Part shown: piece after piece, positions 16,734 to 25,261 of the stretch
Layout of the letters: every line of letters begins with the position of its first letter
How positions within the stretch are numbered: position 1 is the stretch's first letter
Source: Actinophytocola sp.
GTDB lineage: Bacteria; Actinomycetota; Actinomycetes; Mycobacteriales; Pseudonocardiaceae
DNA: 34,854 nucleotides
Direction: 5' to 3'
Assembly: GCA_009379975.1 (NCBI GenBank)
Contig: WHSS01000025.1
Span: 1 to 34,854 of the forward strand
Position numbers and translations under genes: made by a program
The notes under the pieces: model-generated
What the model was told of the DNA's origin: nothing
The model's database searches: none
The model's input: the letters and a program-made list of their open reading frames with translations, nothing else

Positions 16734-17625
16734 TGTGCCGGATCTGGAATCACTGCGCTTGCTGGTGCTCATCGGCGAGTGGGGCAGCATGGGCAAGGCC
16801 GCGGCCAAACTCGGGGTGGCGCAGCCCTCGGTCAGCAAGCGGCTGGCCACGCTGGAACGACGACTCGGGTTGCCGCTGGTCGACCGCACCCGGCGGGGAT
16901 CGAGCCTGACCCCGGCGGGCCGGATCGTCTGCGGCTGGGCCGAGCGGGTGCTCAAGGAGGTCGAAGGGCTGCTGACCGGCGCGGAAGCTTTGCGTACCGA
17001 GCGGGAGGCCGAGTTGCGGGTCGCGGCGAGCATGACCGTCGCCGAGCACCTGGCTCCCATGTGGATCGGCGAACTACGGCGCAAGCAGCCGCGGCTCTAC
17101 GTCGGCCTGCAGGTGACCAATTCGGAGACGGTCGCCGAACTGGTGCGCGCGGGCGAGGTCGACATCGGCTTCATCGAGTCGCCCGCGGCGCCCGCCGGCC
17201 TGTCGACGCGGCGGGTGGCGACCGATCGGCTGGTCGTCGTGGTGGCGCCGAACCATCCGTGGGCGCGGCTGCGCAAGCCGCTCAGCACCGCGGAGCTGGT
17301 CACCGTGCCGCTTGTGGTGCGCGAACGCGGCTCGGGCACCCGGGAAACCGTGGACCGCGCGCTGCTGCGGGCGGGCGCGGGCCAGGTGGTGCCGCTGGTG
17401 GAGTTGGGTTCGGCCGCCGCCATCCGCAATACCGTCATCGCGGGCACCGGGCCCGCCGCGATGAGCGAACTGACGGTGGCCTCGGACCTGGCAGAAGGCA
17501 GGCTGGCCGAGGTGACGGTCGAGGGGCTGGATCTGCGGCGCACCCTGCGTGCCGTCTGGCCCGCGGGCCGCAAGCTGGTCGGCCCGGCGGCGGCACTCCT
17601 CGCCGCGGCGATCCGGGGACGCTGA
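16726..17625 (+). CDS. LysR-family transcriptional regulator
   Basis: The protein has 299 residues with an N-terminal winged helix (about 1-60; MGKAAAKLGVAQPSVSKRLATLERRLG) and a substrate-binding domain typical of CysB/YeiE-like regulators (LRVAASMTVAEHLAP, DIGFIESP, VVVAPNHPWA, VRERGSGTRETV). I prefer ATG 16726 because it gives the usual N-terminus and fits a leaderless transcript; an in-frame ATG at 16705 would add seven residues within the operator. It diverges from the YeiH-family gene and probably controls it. A hairpin with the YTATRCG loop follows its stop. The ligand is unknown; sulfite or a sulfur compound is an inference from the YeiH pairing. Confidence 0.92.
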   Translation: MTSVPDLESLRLLVLIGEWGSMGKAAAKLGVAQPSVSKRLATLERRLGLPLVDRTRRGSSLTPAGRIVCGWAERVLKEVEGLLTGAEALRTEREAELRVAASMTVAEHLAPMWIGELRRKQPRLYVGLQVTNSETVAELVRAGEVDIGFIESPAAPAGLSTRRVATDRLVVVVAPNHPWARLRKPLSTAELVTVPLVVRERGSGTRETVDRALLRAGAGQVVPLVELGSAAAIRNTVIAGTGPAAMSELTVASDLAEGRLAEVTVEGLDLRRTLRAVWPAGRKLVGPAAALLAAAIRGR

Positions 17626-17641
17626 AGCGCACGGCCCGAAC

Positions 17642-17694
17642 GAGCCGAAGGGGCCCGCCGGTGCTTATACGGCACCGCAGGCGACCTTCGGCTC
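17642..17694 (+). terminator. Hairpin terminator with TTATACG loop between convergent genes
   Basis: Outer arms GAGCCGAAGG (17642-17651) and CCTTCGGCTC (17685-17694) pair perfectly. The inner stem GGTGC (17660-17664) and GCACC (17672-17676) closes the 7-base loop TTATACG. An unpaired internal region separates the two stems. It lies between lysR and the small basic-protein gene, both ending toward it. Confidence 0.75.
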
Positions 17695-17728
17695 ACCGCC
17701 GAACGGGGCAAACCGAACTTTGAGTGCT

Positions 17729-17878
17729 TCAGCGTTTCTTGCGATGCAGCAGGTTTTCCACCTGATCGGACTGGCTGGCCTCCCGCGCATCCGACTTCGC
17801 GTGCTTCTGAGCGCGCTTCTCCTTGAGGGACTTGCCAGATTTCTTGGCCATATGCTGGCGAGGGGACTTGTCTGCCAT
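17729..17878 (-). CDS. Small basic conserved protein, 49 residues
   Basis: From ATG 17878 this encodes a very basic, Lys/Arg/Gln-rich protein starting MADKSPRQHMAKKSGK and ending LLHRKKR, with no hydrophobic segment or cysteine. I recall similar short proteins annotated as hypothetical in many actinobacteria; none that I know has a defined role. The charge suggests nucleic acid or ribosome contact, but that is inference. A longer frame up to 18007 is open but runs across the LexA box and has no ribosome site. GGGAG five bases before ATG 17878 fixes the start. That ribosome site lies within one of two alternative leader hairpins. Confidence 0.75.
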   Translation of the reverse strand: MADKSPRQHMAKKSGKSLKEKRAQKHAKSDAREASQSDQVENLLHRKKR

Positions 17879-17882
17879 GGTC

Positions 17883-17911
17883 GCTCCCTGTTCGGGAGCC
17901 TGAACGGCTCC
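17883..17911 (-). promoter_or_regulatory. Leader with mutually exclusive hairpins, one hiding the ribosome site
   Basis: On the minus-strand RNA, GGAGCC-GTTCA-GGCTCC (17911-17895) can form hairpin A. The overlapping GCTCCC-GAACA-GGGAGC (17899-17883) can form hairpin B. Both have six perfect pairs and five-base loops, and they share GCTCC, so only one can exist at a time. Hairpin B buries the GGGAG ribosome site of the 49-residue gene. Confidence 0.5.
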
Positions 17912-17976
17912 GCCGCTTCGACAGTACGCCTTTCGCGCATACGGCGGCACGTCGATACGGAGCGCACCAATCTGTG

Positions 17977-17990
17977 CGAACATATGTTCG
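17977..17990. promoter_or_regulatory. LexA (SOS) box
   Basis: CGAACATATGTTCG is a perfect 14-bp palindrome matching the actinobacterial LexA consensus TCGAAC-N4-GTTCGA at all but the first outer base. It lies just upstream of the dinB remnant and also upstream of the divergent small basic-protein gene. Confidence 0.8.
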
Positions 17991-17994
17991 ACGA

Positions 17995-18773
17995 ATGAGC
18001 CTGCCACGATCCTGCGCGCCGACCTTGACGCGTTCTTCGCCTCGGTCGAACAGCGCGATGACCCCCGGCTGCGCGGCCGCCCGATCGCCGTGGGCGGCGG
18101 GGTGGTGCTGGCGGCGAGCTACGAGGCGAGGGCCTACGGCGTGCGGGGCGCGATGGGCGGCACGCAGGCCCGCCGGCTCTGCCCGGAGCTGATCGTGGTG
18201 CGGCCGCGGATGTCGGCCTACGCCGACGCGAGCAAGGCGGGTGTTCAAGGTCTTCGAGGACACCACGCCGATCGTCGAGAGCATCTCGATCGACGAGGCA
18301 TTCCTCGAGGTCGGCGGGCTGGCACGGGTTTCGGGTGCGCCGGCCGACATCGCCGCCCGGCTACGCAGCAACGTCCGCGAACGGGTCGGGCTGGCCATCA
18401 CCGTCGGCGTGGCTCGCACCAAGTTCCTGGCCAAGGTCGCCAGCGGCGTCGCCAAGCCGGACGGCCTGCTCGTCGTGCCGCCCGGCGGCGAGCTGGACTT
18501 CCTGCACCCGCTGCGGGTGGAGCGGCTGTGGGGAGTCGGCCCGGTGACGGCGGAAAAGCTGCGGGCCGCCGGGATCACCAAGGTCGGCGACGTCGCACGG
18601 CTGCCGGAGGCGACCCTGACGACCATGCTCGGCGGCGCATCGGGCAGGCACCTGTACGCGCTGGCTCATAACCGCGACCCCCGGCAGGTGCGCACCCGGC
18701 GCAGGCGGCGATCACGCGGGGTGTGCTGCTCGGCCACGACCCCGGCGTCACCATGCCGCAACTGCCCGACTAG
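17995..18773 (+). pseudogene. dinB: Broken DNA polymerase IV gene (dinB)
   Basis: Y-family polymerase sequence is plain but spread over frames. [18 protein letters not shown] (from 18009, frame of 18009) has no start codon in frame; ATG 17995 would fit if one base were restored near 18001-18003. A second shift at the GGG run 18239-18241 moves the frame to that of 18241, where [14 protein letters not shown] and the helix-hairpin-helix region follow. After HNRDPRQV (about 18690) the little-finger domain is missing. The text resumes in another frame with GVLLGHDPGVTMPQLPD and a stop at 18771-18773, which looks like the normal DinB C-terminus. About 100-150 residues are lost, so this is more than sequencing error. 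The palm still shows the catalytic DLD and SIDE motifs. Confidence 0.88.
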
Positions 18774-18775
18774 AT

Positions 18776-18830
18776 GGAGGCCAAGGTGGCCTTCGGCGCC
18801 TATACGGCACCCAGGGCCACCTTGGGCTCC
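18776..18830 (+). terminator. Hairpin terminator with CTATACG loop, dinB remnant/ftsY
   Basis: Arms of 24 bases (18776-18799 and 18807-18830) match at 20 of 24 positions around the loop CTATACG. It lies between the convergent dinB remnant and ftsY, 13 bases from the ftsY stop. Confidence 0.75.
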
Positions 18831-18843
18831 ACCGCTGCCGGCG

Positions 18844-20178
18844 CTATCCCAGCAGCGCGTCGACGAAGGCTTCGGGCTCGAACGGCGCGAGGTCGTCGGG
18901 GCCCTCACCGAGGCCGACGAGCTTGACCGGCACGCCGAGCTCGCGCTGCACCTGGAACACGATGCCGCCCTTGGCCGTGCCGTCGAGCTTGGTGAGCACG
19001 ATGCCGGTCACGTCGACGACCTCGCCGAACACTCGCGCCTGCATCATGCCGTTCTGGCCGGTGGTCGCGTCGAGCACGAGCAGCACCTCGTCGACAACGG
19101 CTTGCTTCTCCACTACCCGCTTCACCTTGCCGAGCTCGTCCATGAGTCCCGTCTTGGTGTGCAAGCGGCCCGCGGTGTCGATCAGGACGGCGTCCACCTC
19201 GGTGTCCATGCCACGCTTGACCGCGTCGAAAGCCACCGACGCCGGATCCGCGCCTTCCTTGCCCCGCACCACCTCGGCACCGACCCGCTCCGACCAGGTC
19301 TGCAGCTGGTCGGCGGCCGCGGCGCGGAAGGTGTCGGCCGCCCCGAGCACCACCTTGTGTTCCTGCGCGATCAGCACCCGTGCGAGCTTGCCGGTCGTCG
19401 TCGTCTTGCCGGTGCCGTTCACCCCCGCGATGAGCACCACCGCAGGCTGCTTGGCCCCATCGACCTGGTGCGGCAGGGCACGAACCGCCCGCTCCAGCTC
19501 CGGGCGCAGCGCCTCGATGAGCACCGACCGCAACACCTCGCGTGCCTGCTCCGCGGTGCGTACGCCACGGCTGGTCAGCTCGGCGCGCAGGCGTTCGACG
19601 ATCTCCGTGGTGGTCGCCGAGCCGAGGTCGGCGACGAGCAGGATGTCTTCCACCTCTTCCCACGAGTCCTCGTCCAGGTCGCCCGCGCCGAGCAGGCCGA
19701 GCACGCTCTGGCCGAACCCGGACCGCGACTTCCCGAGCTTGCCGCGCAGCCGTTCCAGCCTGCCTTCGGCGGGTTCGATCTCTTCGGGCACCTCGGCGGC
19801 AGGCGCCTGAGCAGGCGCAGCGGGTTCAGCCGTCTTCGGCGCGGCCGCGGACTCATCGGGCAGCCGTACGTCGACGATGTTGCGGCGCAGCGCGTCCCGT
19901 GGCACCGACGCGTCGTCACCGACGCCCGGCTGGCCGTCGACTTCGGTGCGCTCCCCCGCTGGATGCTCCGGCACGTCCGTGGTGCCGCCCGGCGCGAGCG
20001 CGATCCCGCCGCCGGCGCTATACCCGCCGCCTTTGGGCTTCTTGTCGCGCTCATCGGCACGTTCGGCCTCGATGAGGCTGATCTTGCGCCTGCGCGCGAG
20101 CAAGAGCCCCGCGACGAGCGCCACCGCCAGCAGGACGGCGACGACGAGGATGATCCAGAACCAGTAGGTGTCCACCAC
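18844..20178 (-). CDS. ftsY: Signal recognition particle receptor FtsY
   Basis: FtsY is the membrane-docking GTPase for SRP-ribosome complexes. From GTG 20178 (GAGG nine bases upstream) it has 444 residues. An N-terminal membrane segment (YWFWIILVVAVLLAVALVAG) is followed by an acidic, Ala/Pro-rich linker, then the NG domain with P-loop GVNGTGKTTTTGKLA, DTFRAAAADQL, DTAGR and TKLDGTAKGG. GTG 20175 is equally possible. It sits 71 bases after smc, the conserved actinobacterial order, and is followed by a hairpin terminator. The N-terminal anchor is normal for actinobacterial FtsY. Confidence 0.97.
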   Translation of the reverse strand: MVDTYWFWIILVVAVLLAVALVAGLLLARRRKISLIEAERADERDKKPKGGGYSAGGGIALAPGGTTDVPEHPAGERTEVDGQPGVGDDASVPRDALRRNIVDVRLPDESAAAPKTAEPAAPAQAPAAEVPEEIEPAEGRLERLRGKLGKSRSGFGQSVLGLLGAGDLDEDSWEEVEDILLVADLGSATTTEIVERLRAELTSRGVRTAEQAREVLRSVLIEALRPELERAVRALPHQVDGAKQPAVVLIAGVNGTGKTTTTGKLARVLIAQEHKVVLGAADTFRAAAADQLQTWSERVGAEVVRGKEGADPASVAFDAVKRGMDTEVDAVLIDTAGRLHTKTGLMDELGKVKRVVEKQAVVDEVLLVLDATTGQNGMMQARVFGEVVDVTGIVLTKLDGTAKGGIVFQVQRELGVPVKLVGLGEGPDDLAPFEPEAFVDALLG

Positions 20179-20249
20179 GTCGCCAATCCTCGCATCCGCT
20201 GCGCAGGCAACGTGGCGCACCCGGCTCGACGGGCCGCCGCCCGCACCGG

Positions 20250-23200
20250 CTAAGCGGGTACTGGCTCCGTCATGCGCAGCCGCTGCGAGATCACCTGGGT
20301 GATGCCGTCACCGGCCATGCTCACCCCGTAGAGCGCGTCGGCGATCTCCATCGTCGGCTTCTGGTGCGTGATGACGATCAGCTGCGAGCTCTCCCGAAGC
20401 CGTTCGAGCAGGCCGATCAGCCGGCGCATGTTGGTGTCGTCCAGCGCGGCCTCGACCTCATCCAGCACGTAGAACGGCGACGGCCGGGCCCGGAAGATCG
20501 CCACCAGCATCGCGACCGCGACCAGCGACTTCTCGCCACCGGAGAGGAGCGAGAGCCGCTTGACCTTCTTCCCGGGCGGCCGCGCCTCGACGTCGACGCC
20601 GGTGGAGAGCATGTCGTCGGCCTCGGTGAGCACCAGCCTGCCCTCGCCACCCGGGAACAGCGTGGCGAAGACGATCTCGAACTCCCGCGCGACGTCCTCG
20701 TAAGCGGTGGTGAACACCTCGAGGATCTTGTCGTCGACGTCGGAGATCACCGACAGCAGGTCCTTGCGGGTGTCCTTGAGGTCTTCCAGCTGCGTCGAGA
20801 GGAACTTGTAGCGCTCCTCCAGCGCGGCGAACTCCTCCAGCGCCAGCGGGTTGACCTTGCCCAGCAGCGTGAGATCCCGCTCGGCGCGCTTGGCCCGGCG
20901 TTCCTGGGTCGGCCGGTCATACGGGATGGGCTGCGGCGCTATGACGTCCTCGCCGCGCTCCTTGGCCGCCTCGTACTCGGCCATCTCGCTCGGGCTGGCA
21001 GGCACGGGCTGTTCGGGGCCATACTCCGCGACCAGGTCGTCAAGGCCGATGCCGAAGTCCTCGGCGATCTTGGTCTCCAGCTGCTCCAGGCGCAGCCGCT
21101 GTTCGGCGCGCTGCACCTCGTCGCGGTGCACCGCATCGGTGAGCTTCTCCAGCTCGCCCCCAAGCTCCCGCGCCGAGGCACGCACCTGGGCCAGCGCCGA
21201 CTCCCTCGCTTGCCGCGCTTCCTGCACGGCACCTCGCTCGGCGGCGGCCCGCTGCAGCGACAGCTCGATGCGCTCCAGCGCGACCTCGCCACCGTCGACA
21301 ACCGCGGCGGCGATCGTGGCGCCACGTTCGCGGGCGATCCTGGCCTGCTCCGCCCGTTCCCGTGCCTGCCGCTCGGCGGCCGCGGCCCGGCGCAGGCCCT
21401 CGGCCTTGCCCGCCACGCCCCTTGCACGCTCCTCCGCGGTCCGCAACGCCAGCCGCGCGTCGACCTCCGCCTGCCGCACCTCGGTGAGGGCGGCAGCGGC
21501 GGCGTCGCGCTCGCTGGTGTCCGCATCCTCCTCCACCGACTGCTCGGACACCGCGGCCAGGCGTTCTTCGAGGTCGGCAAGCGTCGCTTGCGCGTTCTCC
21601 CGGCTGGCTTCGACCTTCGCCCGCTGATCCCGGAGGCGCTCGACCTCGGCCGCGGCAGACCGCGCGGCGTGTTCCAGGCTGCTGAGCCGCTCGGAGATCC
21701 GCGCCTTGTCGATCTTCGCTTCCGACACGGCTTCTCTGGCCTGGCCCACCTCGTCACGCCGGGCTTGCTGCTCGGCCCGCGCGCCCTCGAGCTCGGCCGT
21801 CGTGCGCTCCAGCGCCCGCTCCGCGGCGATCAGCCGGTTCTCCGCCTCGTCGAGCGCGGCCTGCACCTCGATGACGCTCTCACTGCGCGCGGAGCCACCA
21901 CCCGCCCAGTGGTCGCCGAACACGTCACCGTCACCGGTCACCACCCGCACCTGCGGATGAGCCGCTACCAGCGCCTCGGCGGCCGCGAGATCCTCAACGA
22001 CCGCCATGCGGTCAAGTGCGCGTTCCACGGCGGCACTGAGCGCGTCAGGGGCCGACACCACGTCACGGGCCCAGCACGCGCCGGCGGGCAGCGGCGGCCA
22101 GTCCGCCGTGTCCACCTTGACCGCGGACCCGCCGAGCACGATCCCGGCCCTGCCGGAGTCCTTCGCCTTGAGATACTTCAGCGCGGCCAAAGCATCCTCG
22201 CCGCCCTGCACCGCGACGGCATCCGCGACCGGCCCGAGCGCGGCGGCCAGCGCCACCTCGTGGCCCGGCTCGACGGTGAGCAACGCGGCGACCGACCCGA
22301 GCAGGCCCGGCAGCTCGTCGGCCGCGCCCAGCAGCGCACCGGCACCGTCCTTGCGCTTGAGCCCCATGGACAGGGCGTCCACCCTGGCCTTCTCCGACGC
22401 GATGTCACGATCGGCGGAGCGTTCCGCGGTCACCAGCTCCTCGACCCGCTGCTTCGCGGCGTCGTTGGCCCGCATGGCGCGTTCCAGGCGCTCGGTGAGG
22501 TCGGCATCGTCGGTGTCGTGATGCCCGCCGTCGGCGCGGGCCTCTTCCAGCTCTTCGGCCGCCTGCTCCGCGCGCGCCCCGGCCTCGTCGATGGCCGCGG
22601 TGAGGCGTTCGATCTCGTCGGCCGTCGCGCCGTTCTTGCTGCGCAACGCCTCGACCTGCCCGGCAAGCTTCGCCAGGCCCTCCCGCCGGTCGGCGATCGC
22701 CCGGACCGCGGCCATGTGCGCCTGCTCGGCTGCCTGCGCGGCGCGTTCCAACTCCTCGCGCTGGACGATCGACTCCGACAACACCGCACGCGCCTCTTCA
22801 ACGGCCGCGTTCAGCTCGCCCTCGCGCTCGGCGGCCTGCTCCGCTTCGGCCAGCAGCTCTTCGGGGTCCCGCCCGCCCGAATTCGCGCGCACCTCGGCGC
22901 TGAGGTGCCGTTGCCGTTCGAGGGCGAGCCTGACCGTGCCGCGTAGCCGCTCGGCCAGCGCGGAGAGCTTGTACCAGGTGTCCTGGGCGGCGGCCAGCCT
23001 CGGCGCATCCTCCGCGAGCGCCTCTTCCAGCTCGGTCTGTTGCGAGGTGGCGACCTCCAGGGCCTGCTCGACCTCGCCGCGCCGCTGCCGGATCCGGTTC
23101 TCGTCGGCCTCGTCCTTGGCAATCGCCGTCCGCTGTGTCACCAGGTCGTCGGCGTAGAGCCGCAGCTTCGCGTCCCGCAGTTCCGACTGCACGGCCTGCG

Positions 23201-23843
23201 CCTTGCGCGCGATCTCCGCCTGCTTACCCAGCGGTTTGAGCTGCCTGCGCAGCTCCGCGGTCAGGTCGTTGAGGCGGTCGAGGTTCGCCTGCATCGCGGT
23301 CAGCTTCCGCAGCGCCTTCTCCTTGCGCTTGCGATGCTTGAGCACGCCCGCGGCTTCCTCGATGAACGCCCTGCGCTCCTCGGGCTTGGCCTGCAGGATC
23401 TCGGCGAGCTGGCCCTGCCCGACGATCACGTGCATCTCGCGGCCGATGCCGGAGTCGGACAGCAGCTCCTGGATGTCGAGCAAGCGGCACGTGTTGCCGT
23501 TGATCTCGTACTCGCTCGCGCCGTCACGGAACATCCGCCGGGTGATGGAGACCTCGGTGTAGTCGATGGGCAGCGCCGCGTCCGCGTTGTCGATGGTCAG
23601 CGTCACCTCGGCACGGCCGAGCGGCGCCCGCCCCGACGTGCCCGCGAAGATGACGTCCTCCATCTTGCCGCCGCGCAGGTCCTTCGCGCCCTGGGTACCC
23701 ATGACCCAGCGCAGCGCGTCGAGCACGTTGGACTTGCCGGAGCCGTTCGGCCCGACGACGCAGGTGATACCCGGCTCGAAGCGCAGCGTCGTCGCCGATG
23801 CGAAGGACTTGAACCCCTTCAGCGTCAGGCTCTTGAGATGCAC
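20250..23843 (-). CDS. smc: Chromosome segregation protein SMC
   Basis: SMC is the ATPase of the condensin complex with ScpA and ScpB. It has 1197 residues from GTG 23843, which gives the family N-terminus VHLKSLTLKGFKSF; the ATG at 23870 adds nine residues not typical of the family. The Walker A GPNGSGKSN is near residue 35. Two long Glu/Ala/Arg-rich coiled coils flank a hinge (about 510-640). The signature LLSGGEKSL is near 1100 and the Walker B FYVLDEVEAALDD near 1125. It lies between acyP and ftsY as in mycobacteria. A terminator-like hairpin upstream (24047-24091) suggests it is transcribed from its own promoter. Confidence 0.98.
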   Translation of the reverse strand: MHLKSLTLKGFKSFASATTLRFEPGITCVVGPNGSGKSNVLDALRWVMGTQGAKDLRGGKMEDVIFAGTSGRAPLGRAEVTLTIDNADAALPIDYTEVSITRRMFRDGASEYEINGNTCRLLDIQELLSDSGIGREMHVIVGQGQLAEILQAKPEERRAFIEEAAGVLKHRKRKEKALRKLTAMQANLDRLNDLTAELRRQLKPLGKQAEIARKAQAVQSELRDAKLRLYADDLVTQRTAIAKDEADENRIRQRRGEVEQALEVATSQQTELEEALAEDAPRLAAAQDTWYKLSALAERLRGTVRLALERQRHLSAEVRANSGGRDPEELLAEAEQAAEREGELNAAVEEARAVLSESIVQREELERAAQAAEQAHMAAVRAIADRREGLAKLAGQVEALRSKNGATADEIERLTAAIDEAGARAEQAAEELEEARADGGHHDTDDADLTERLERAMRANDAAKQRVEELVTAERSADRDIASEKARVDALSMGLKRKDGAGALLGAADELPGLLGSVAALLTVEPGHEVALAAALGPVADAVAVQGGEDALAALKYLKAKDSGRAGIVLGGSAVKVDTADWPPLPAGACWARDVVSAPDALSAAVERALDRMAVVEDLAAAEALVAAHPQVRVVTGDGDVFGDHWAGGGSARSESVIEVQAALDEAENRLIAAERALERTTAELEGARAEQQARRDEVGQAREAVSEAKIDKARISERLSSLEHAARSAAAEVERLRDQRAKVEASRENAQATLADLEERLAAVSEQSVEEDADTSERDAAAAALTEVRQAEVDARLALRTAEERARGVAGKAEGLRRAAAAERQARERAEQARIARERGATIAAAVVDGGEVALERIELSLQRAAAERGAVQEARQARESALAQVRASARELGGELEKLTDAVHRDEVQRAEQRLRLEQLETKIAEDFGIGLDDLVAEYGPEQPVPASPSEMAEYEAAKERGEDVIAPQPIPYDRPTQERRAKRAERDLTLLGKVNPLALEEFAALEERYKFLSTQLEDLKDTRKDLLSVISDVDDKILEVFTTAYEDVAREFEIVFATLFPGGEGRLVLTEADDMLSTGVDVEARPPGKKVKRLSLLSGGEKSLVAVAMLVAIFRARPSPFYVLDEVEAALDDTNMRRLIGLLERLRESSQLIVITHQKPTMEIADALYGVSMAGDGITQVISQRLRMTEPVPA

Positions 23844-24017
23844 GAATGGCGACCCTTCAGTTGCACGCATGACTACGCGTCAAGTCAAAAAGGGTACCTG
23901 CGCGGTGAGGACATCCCGGGGGCGACGCGGCGTTTCGCGACATCGCTCACCCGGACGGGCCGCCACAAACGCCACCTTAGCCACAGGCGCATCATGGGCC
24001 CCGGCAGCCAGCTTCGC

Positions 24018-24120
24018 TCGTGCGTGAAACTCTTTGCATGAACAACCCTCAGCACTCACGACTCACCTGGCTGGGGTCGTGAGTGCTGAGGCGTGCGGGA
24101 GCAACCGCTTTCACGCACGA
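24018..24120. repeat. 12-bp inverted repeat enclosing the acyP terminator
   Basis: TCGTGCGTGAAA (24018-24029) and TTTCACGCACGA (24109-24120) are perfect inverted copies 79 bases apart. The 16-bp terminator hairpin lies centrally between them. The right arm overlaps the acyP stop codon and the left arm lies in the smc leader region. Confidence 0.65.
24047..24091 (-). terminator. 16-bp perfect hairpin between acyP and smc
   Basis: CCTCAGCACTCACGAC (24047-24062) pairs perfectly with GTCGTGAGTGCTGAGG (24076-24091) around a 13-base loop. It follows the acyP stop on the minus strand by about 20 bases and lies about 200 bases ahead of smc. Confidence 0.75.
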
Positions 24121-24431
24121 CGACGATGGCGGCTCGCACGCGGCTCGCCCTCGCTGAACTCCGACCACCCGCCGCGCGGGTCCGCCCAGCGTTCCACGAC
24201 CGTGTCCACCCATCCGGGGCACTCGCCGGAACGCAGCAATTCCAGCAATCGCTCGCATCGTTCGCGCGGACCCTCGGCCACGATTTCCACCCTGCCGTCC
24301 GAGAGGTTGCTTGCCCTGCCCACCAGGCCCAGCTCCAGCGCACGGCTCCGCGTCCACCAGCGAAACCCCACGCCCTGGACGCGGCCATGAACCCAGGCCG
24401 TCAGCCGTATAGTGTCGTCTGTGGCGCTCAC
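24111..24431 (-). CDS. acyP: Acylphosphatase
   Basis: This small enzyme (106 residues) hydrolyses acyl phosphates. The active-site arginine is Arg24 in GRVQGVGFRWW and the asparagine Asn42 in RASNLSDG, with the following VEIVAEG strand as usual. The basic tail SRHRRRA is longer than in most family members. GTG 24431 is the likely start, without a strong ribosome site. Position between mutM and smc matches the mycobacterial order, although a plus-strand gene now separates it from mutM. Physiological substrate is not known for bacterial members. Confidence 0.93.
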   Translation of the reverse strand: MSATDDTIRLTAWVHGRVQGVGFRWWTRSRALELGLVGRASNLSDGRVEIVAEGPRERCERLLELLRSGECPGWVDTVVERWADPRGGWSEFSEGEPRASRHRRRA

Positions 24432-24579
24432 GGAATGAATACTGCCGCATCACGCTCCGGAGTCAACTCCTCACGCCATGATGCCCCGGGGTGGGGTCGA
24501 CTCACCCGTCAGTGATACAGTTCGCCAGCCTTCTTGAAGTGAAATCGTGACGTGTATGTCACATGAGCAAGGAGCCTGT

Positions 24580-25248
24580 ATGACCCCAGCCGGGTCACCT
24601 GACGAAGCACACTTCACCATGGCGCCGCCCTCGGTCGGCGACAAGAAGTCCCGCCGGGCGGGCTACCTCGCGCTACTGGCCAGTGGCCTGATCACCGCGA
24701 CGGCCTTCGCCGGTATCGCCGATCTCGCAGGAAGCGCGCTCCCCAGTGCGAACGCGCCGTCAGACGGCACCCAGGAGTTCGAGCGCGCGCCATCGGCTGA
24801 GCAGGACGGCCCGAACCTGGTCCCTGGCAGCGCCAACCCCGACCGCACGCAGGTCAAGGTCAGTGGCGCGGCATCGGCAGACGAGCTGCCCACCAGTACC
24901 ACCACCAGGACCACGACGTCGTCCGGGGTCATCATCGTGACGACTCGCAATCCGGACGGCACCACCACCACGACGACCATCTCACCCTCGGGCAGGACGA
25001 CCACCACGACGACGAGAAGCACCGGCGGCACGACGAGTAGTACGACCAGCAGCTCGAGCAGTTCCTCCTCGACGCCGCCGACGACCACGACTTCGGACAC
25101 CACGACCACAACGCCACCCACGACCTCCGAGACGAGCACGACTACACCGCCAGAGCAGGGCGACGAAGGCGGAGCCGACGACGGCGGCGGAGCCGGAGAC
25201 CAAAGCACCACCGACGGCGGAACCACCGAAGGCGGCGACGAGAGCTGA
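24580..25248 (+). CDS. Thr/Ser-rich single-pass membrane protein
   Basis: The 222-residue protein has a short cytoplasmic N-terminus ending in a basic DKKSRRAG, one hydrophobic segment (about 28-50) and an external part. That part has a Thr/Ser-dominated tract (about 105-189, with runs of Thr, Ser and TTPP) and a Gly/Asp/Glu tail (190-222). AAGGAG five bases before ATG 24580 fixes the start; the longer frame from 24547 begins in a GTGAC-N6-GTCAC dyad (24547-24562) that may be regulatory. I do not recognise a family. Such tails are often O-mannosylated cell-surface linkers in actinobacteria, which is inference. It is inserted against the direction of the acyP and mutM genes and converges on mutM with 13 bases between stops. 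Confidence 0.75.
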   Translation: MTPAGSPDEAHFTMAPPSVGDKKSRRAGYLALLASGLITATAFAGIADLAGSALPSANAPSDGTQEFERAPSAEQDGPNLVPGSANPDRTQVKVSGAASADELPTSTTTRTTTSSGVIIVTTRNPDGTTTTTTISPSGRTTTTTTRSTGGTTSSTTSSSSSSSSTPPTTTTSDTTTTTPPTTSETSTTTPPEQGDEGGADDGGGAGDQSTTDGGTTEGGDES

Positions 25249-25261
25249 CCACGCCAGGCGC

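Noticed and set aside
18241-20253. 670-codon plus-strand frame beginning in dinB
   Set aside because: Only the first 150 or so codons are polymerase sequence; the rest is antisense to ftsY and passes through a terminator, so it is not one protein.
20364-22946. 860-codon plus-strand open frame
   Set aside because: Antisense to the middle of smc, with low-complexity translation and no recognisable motif.
24547-24562. GTGAC-N6-GTCAC dyad as a CRP/GlxR site
   Set aside because: The distance between GTGA and TCAC is 8 bases instead of the 6 in the consensus TGTGA-N6-TCACA, so a CRP-type call is not supported.
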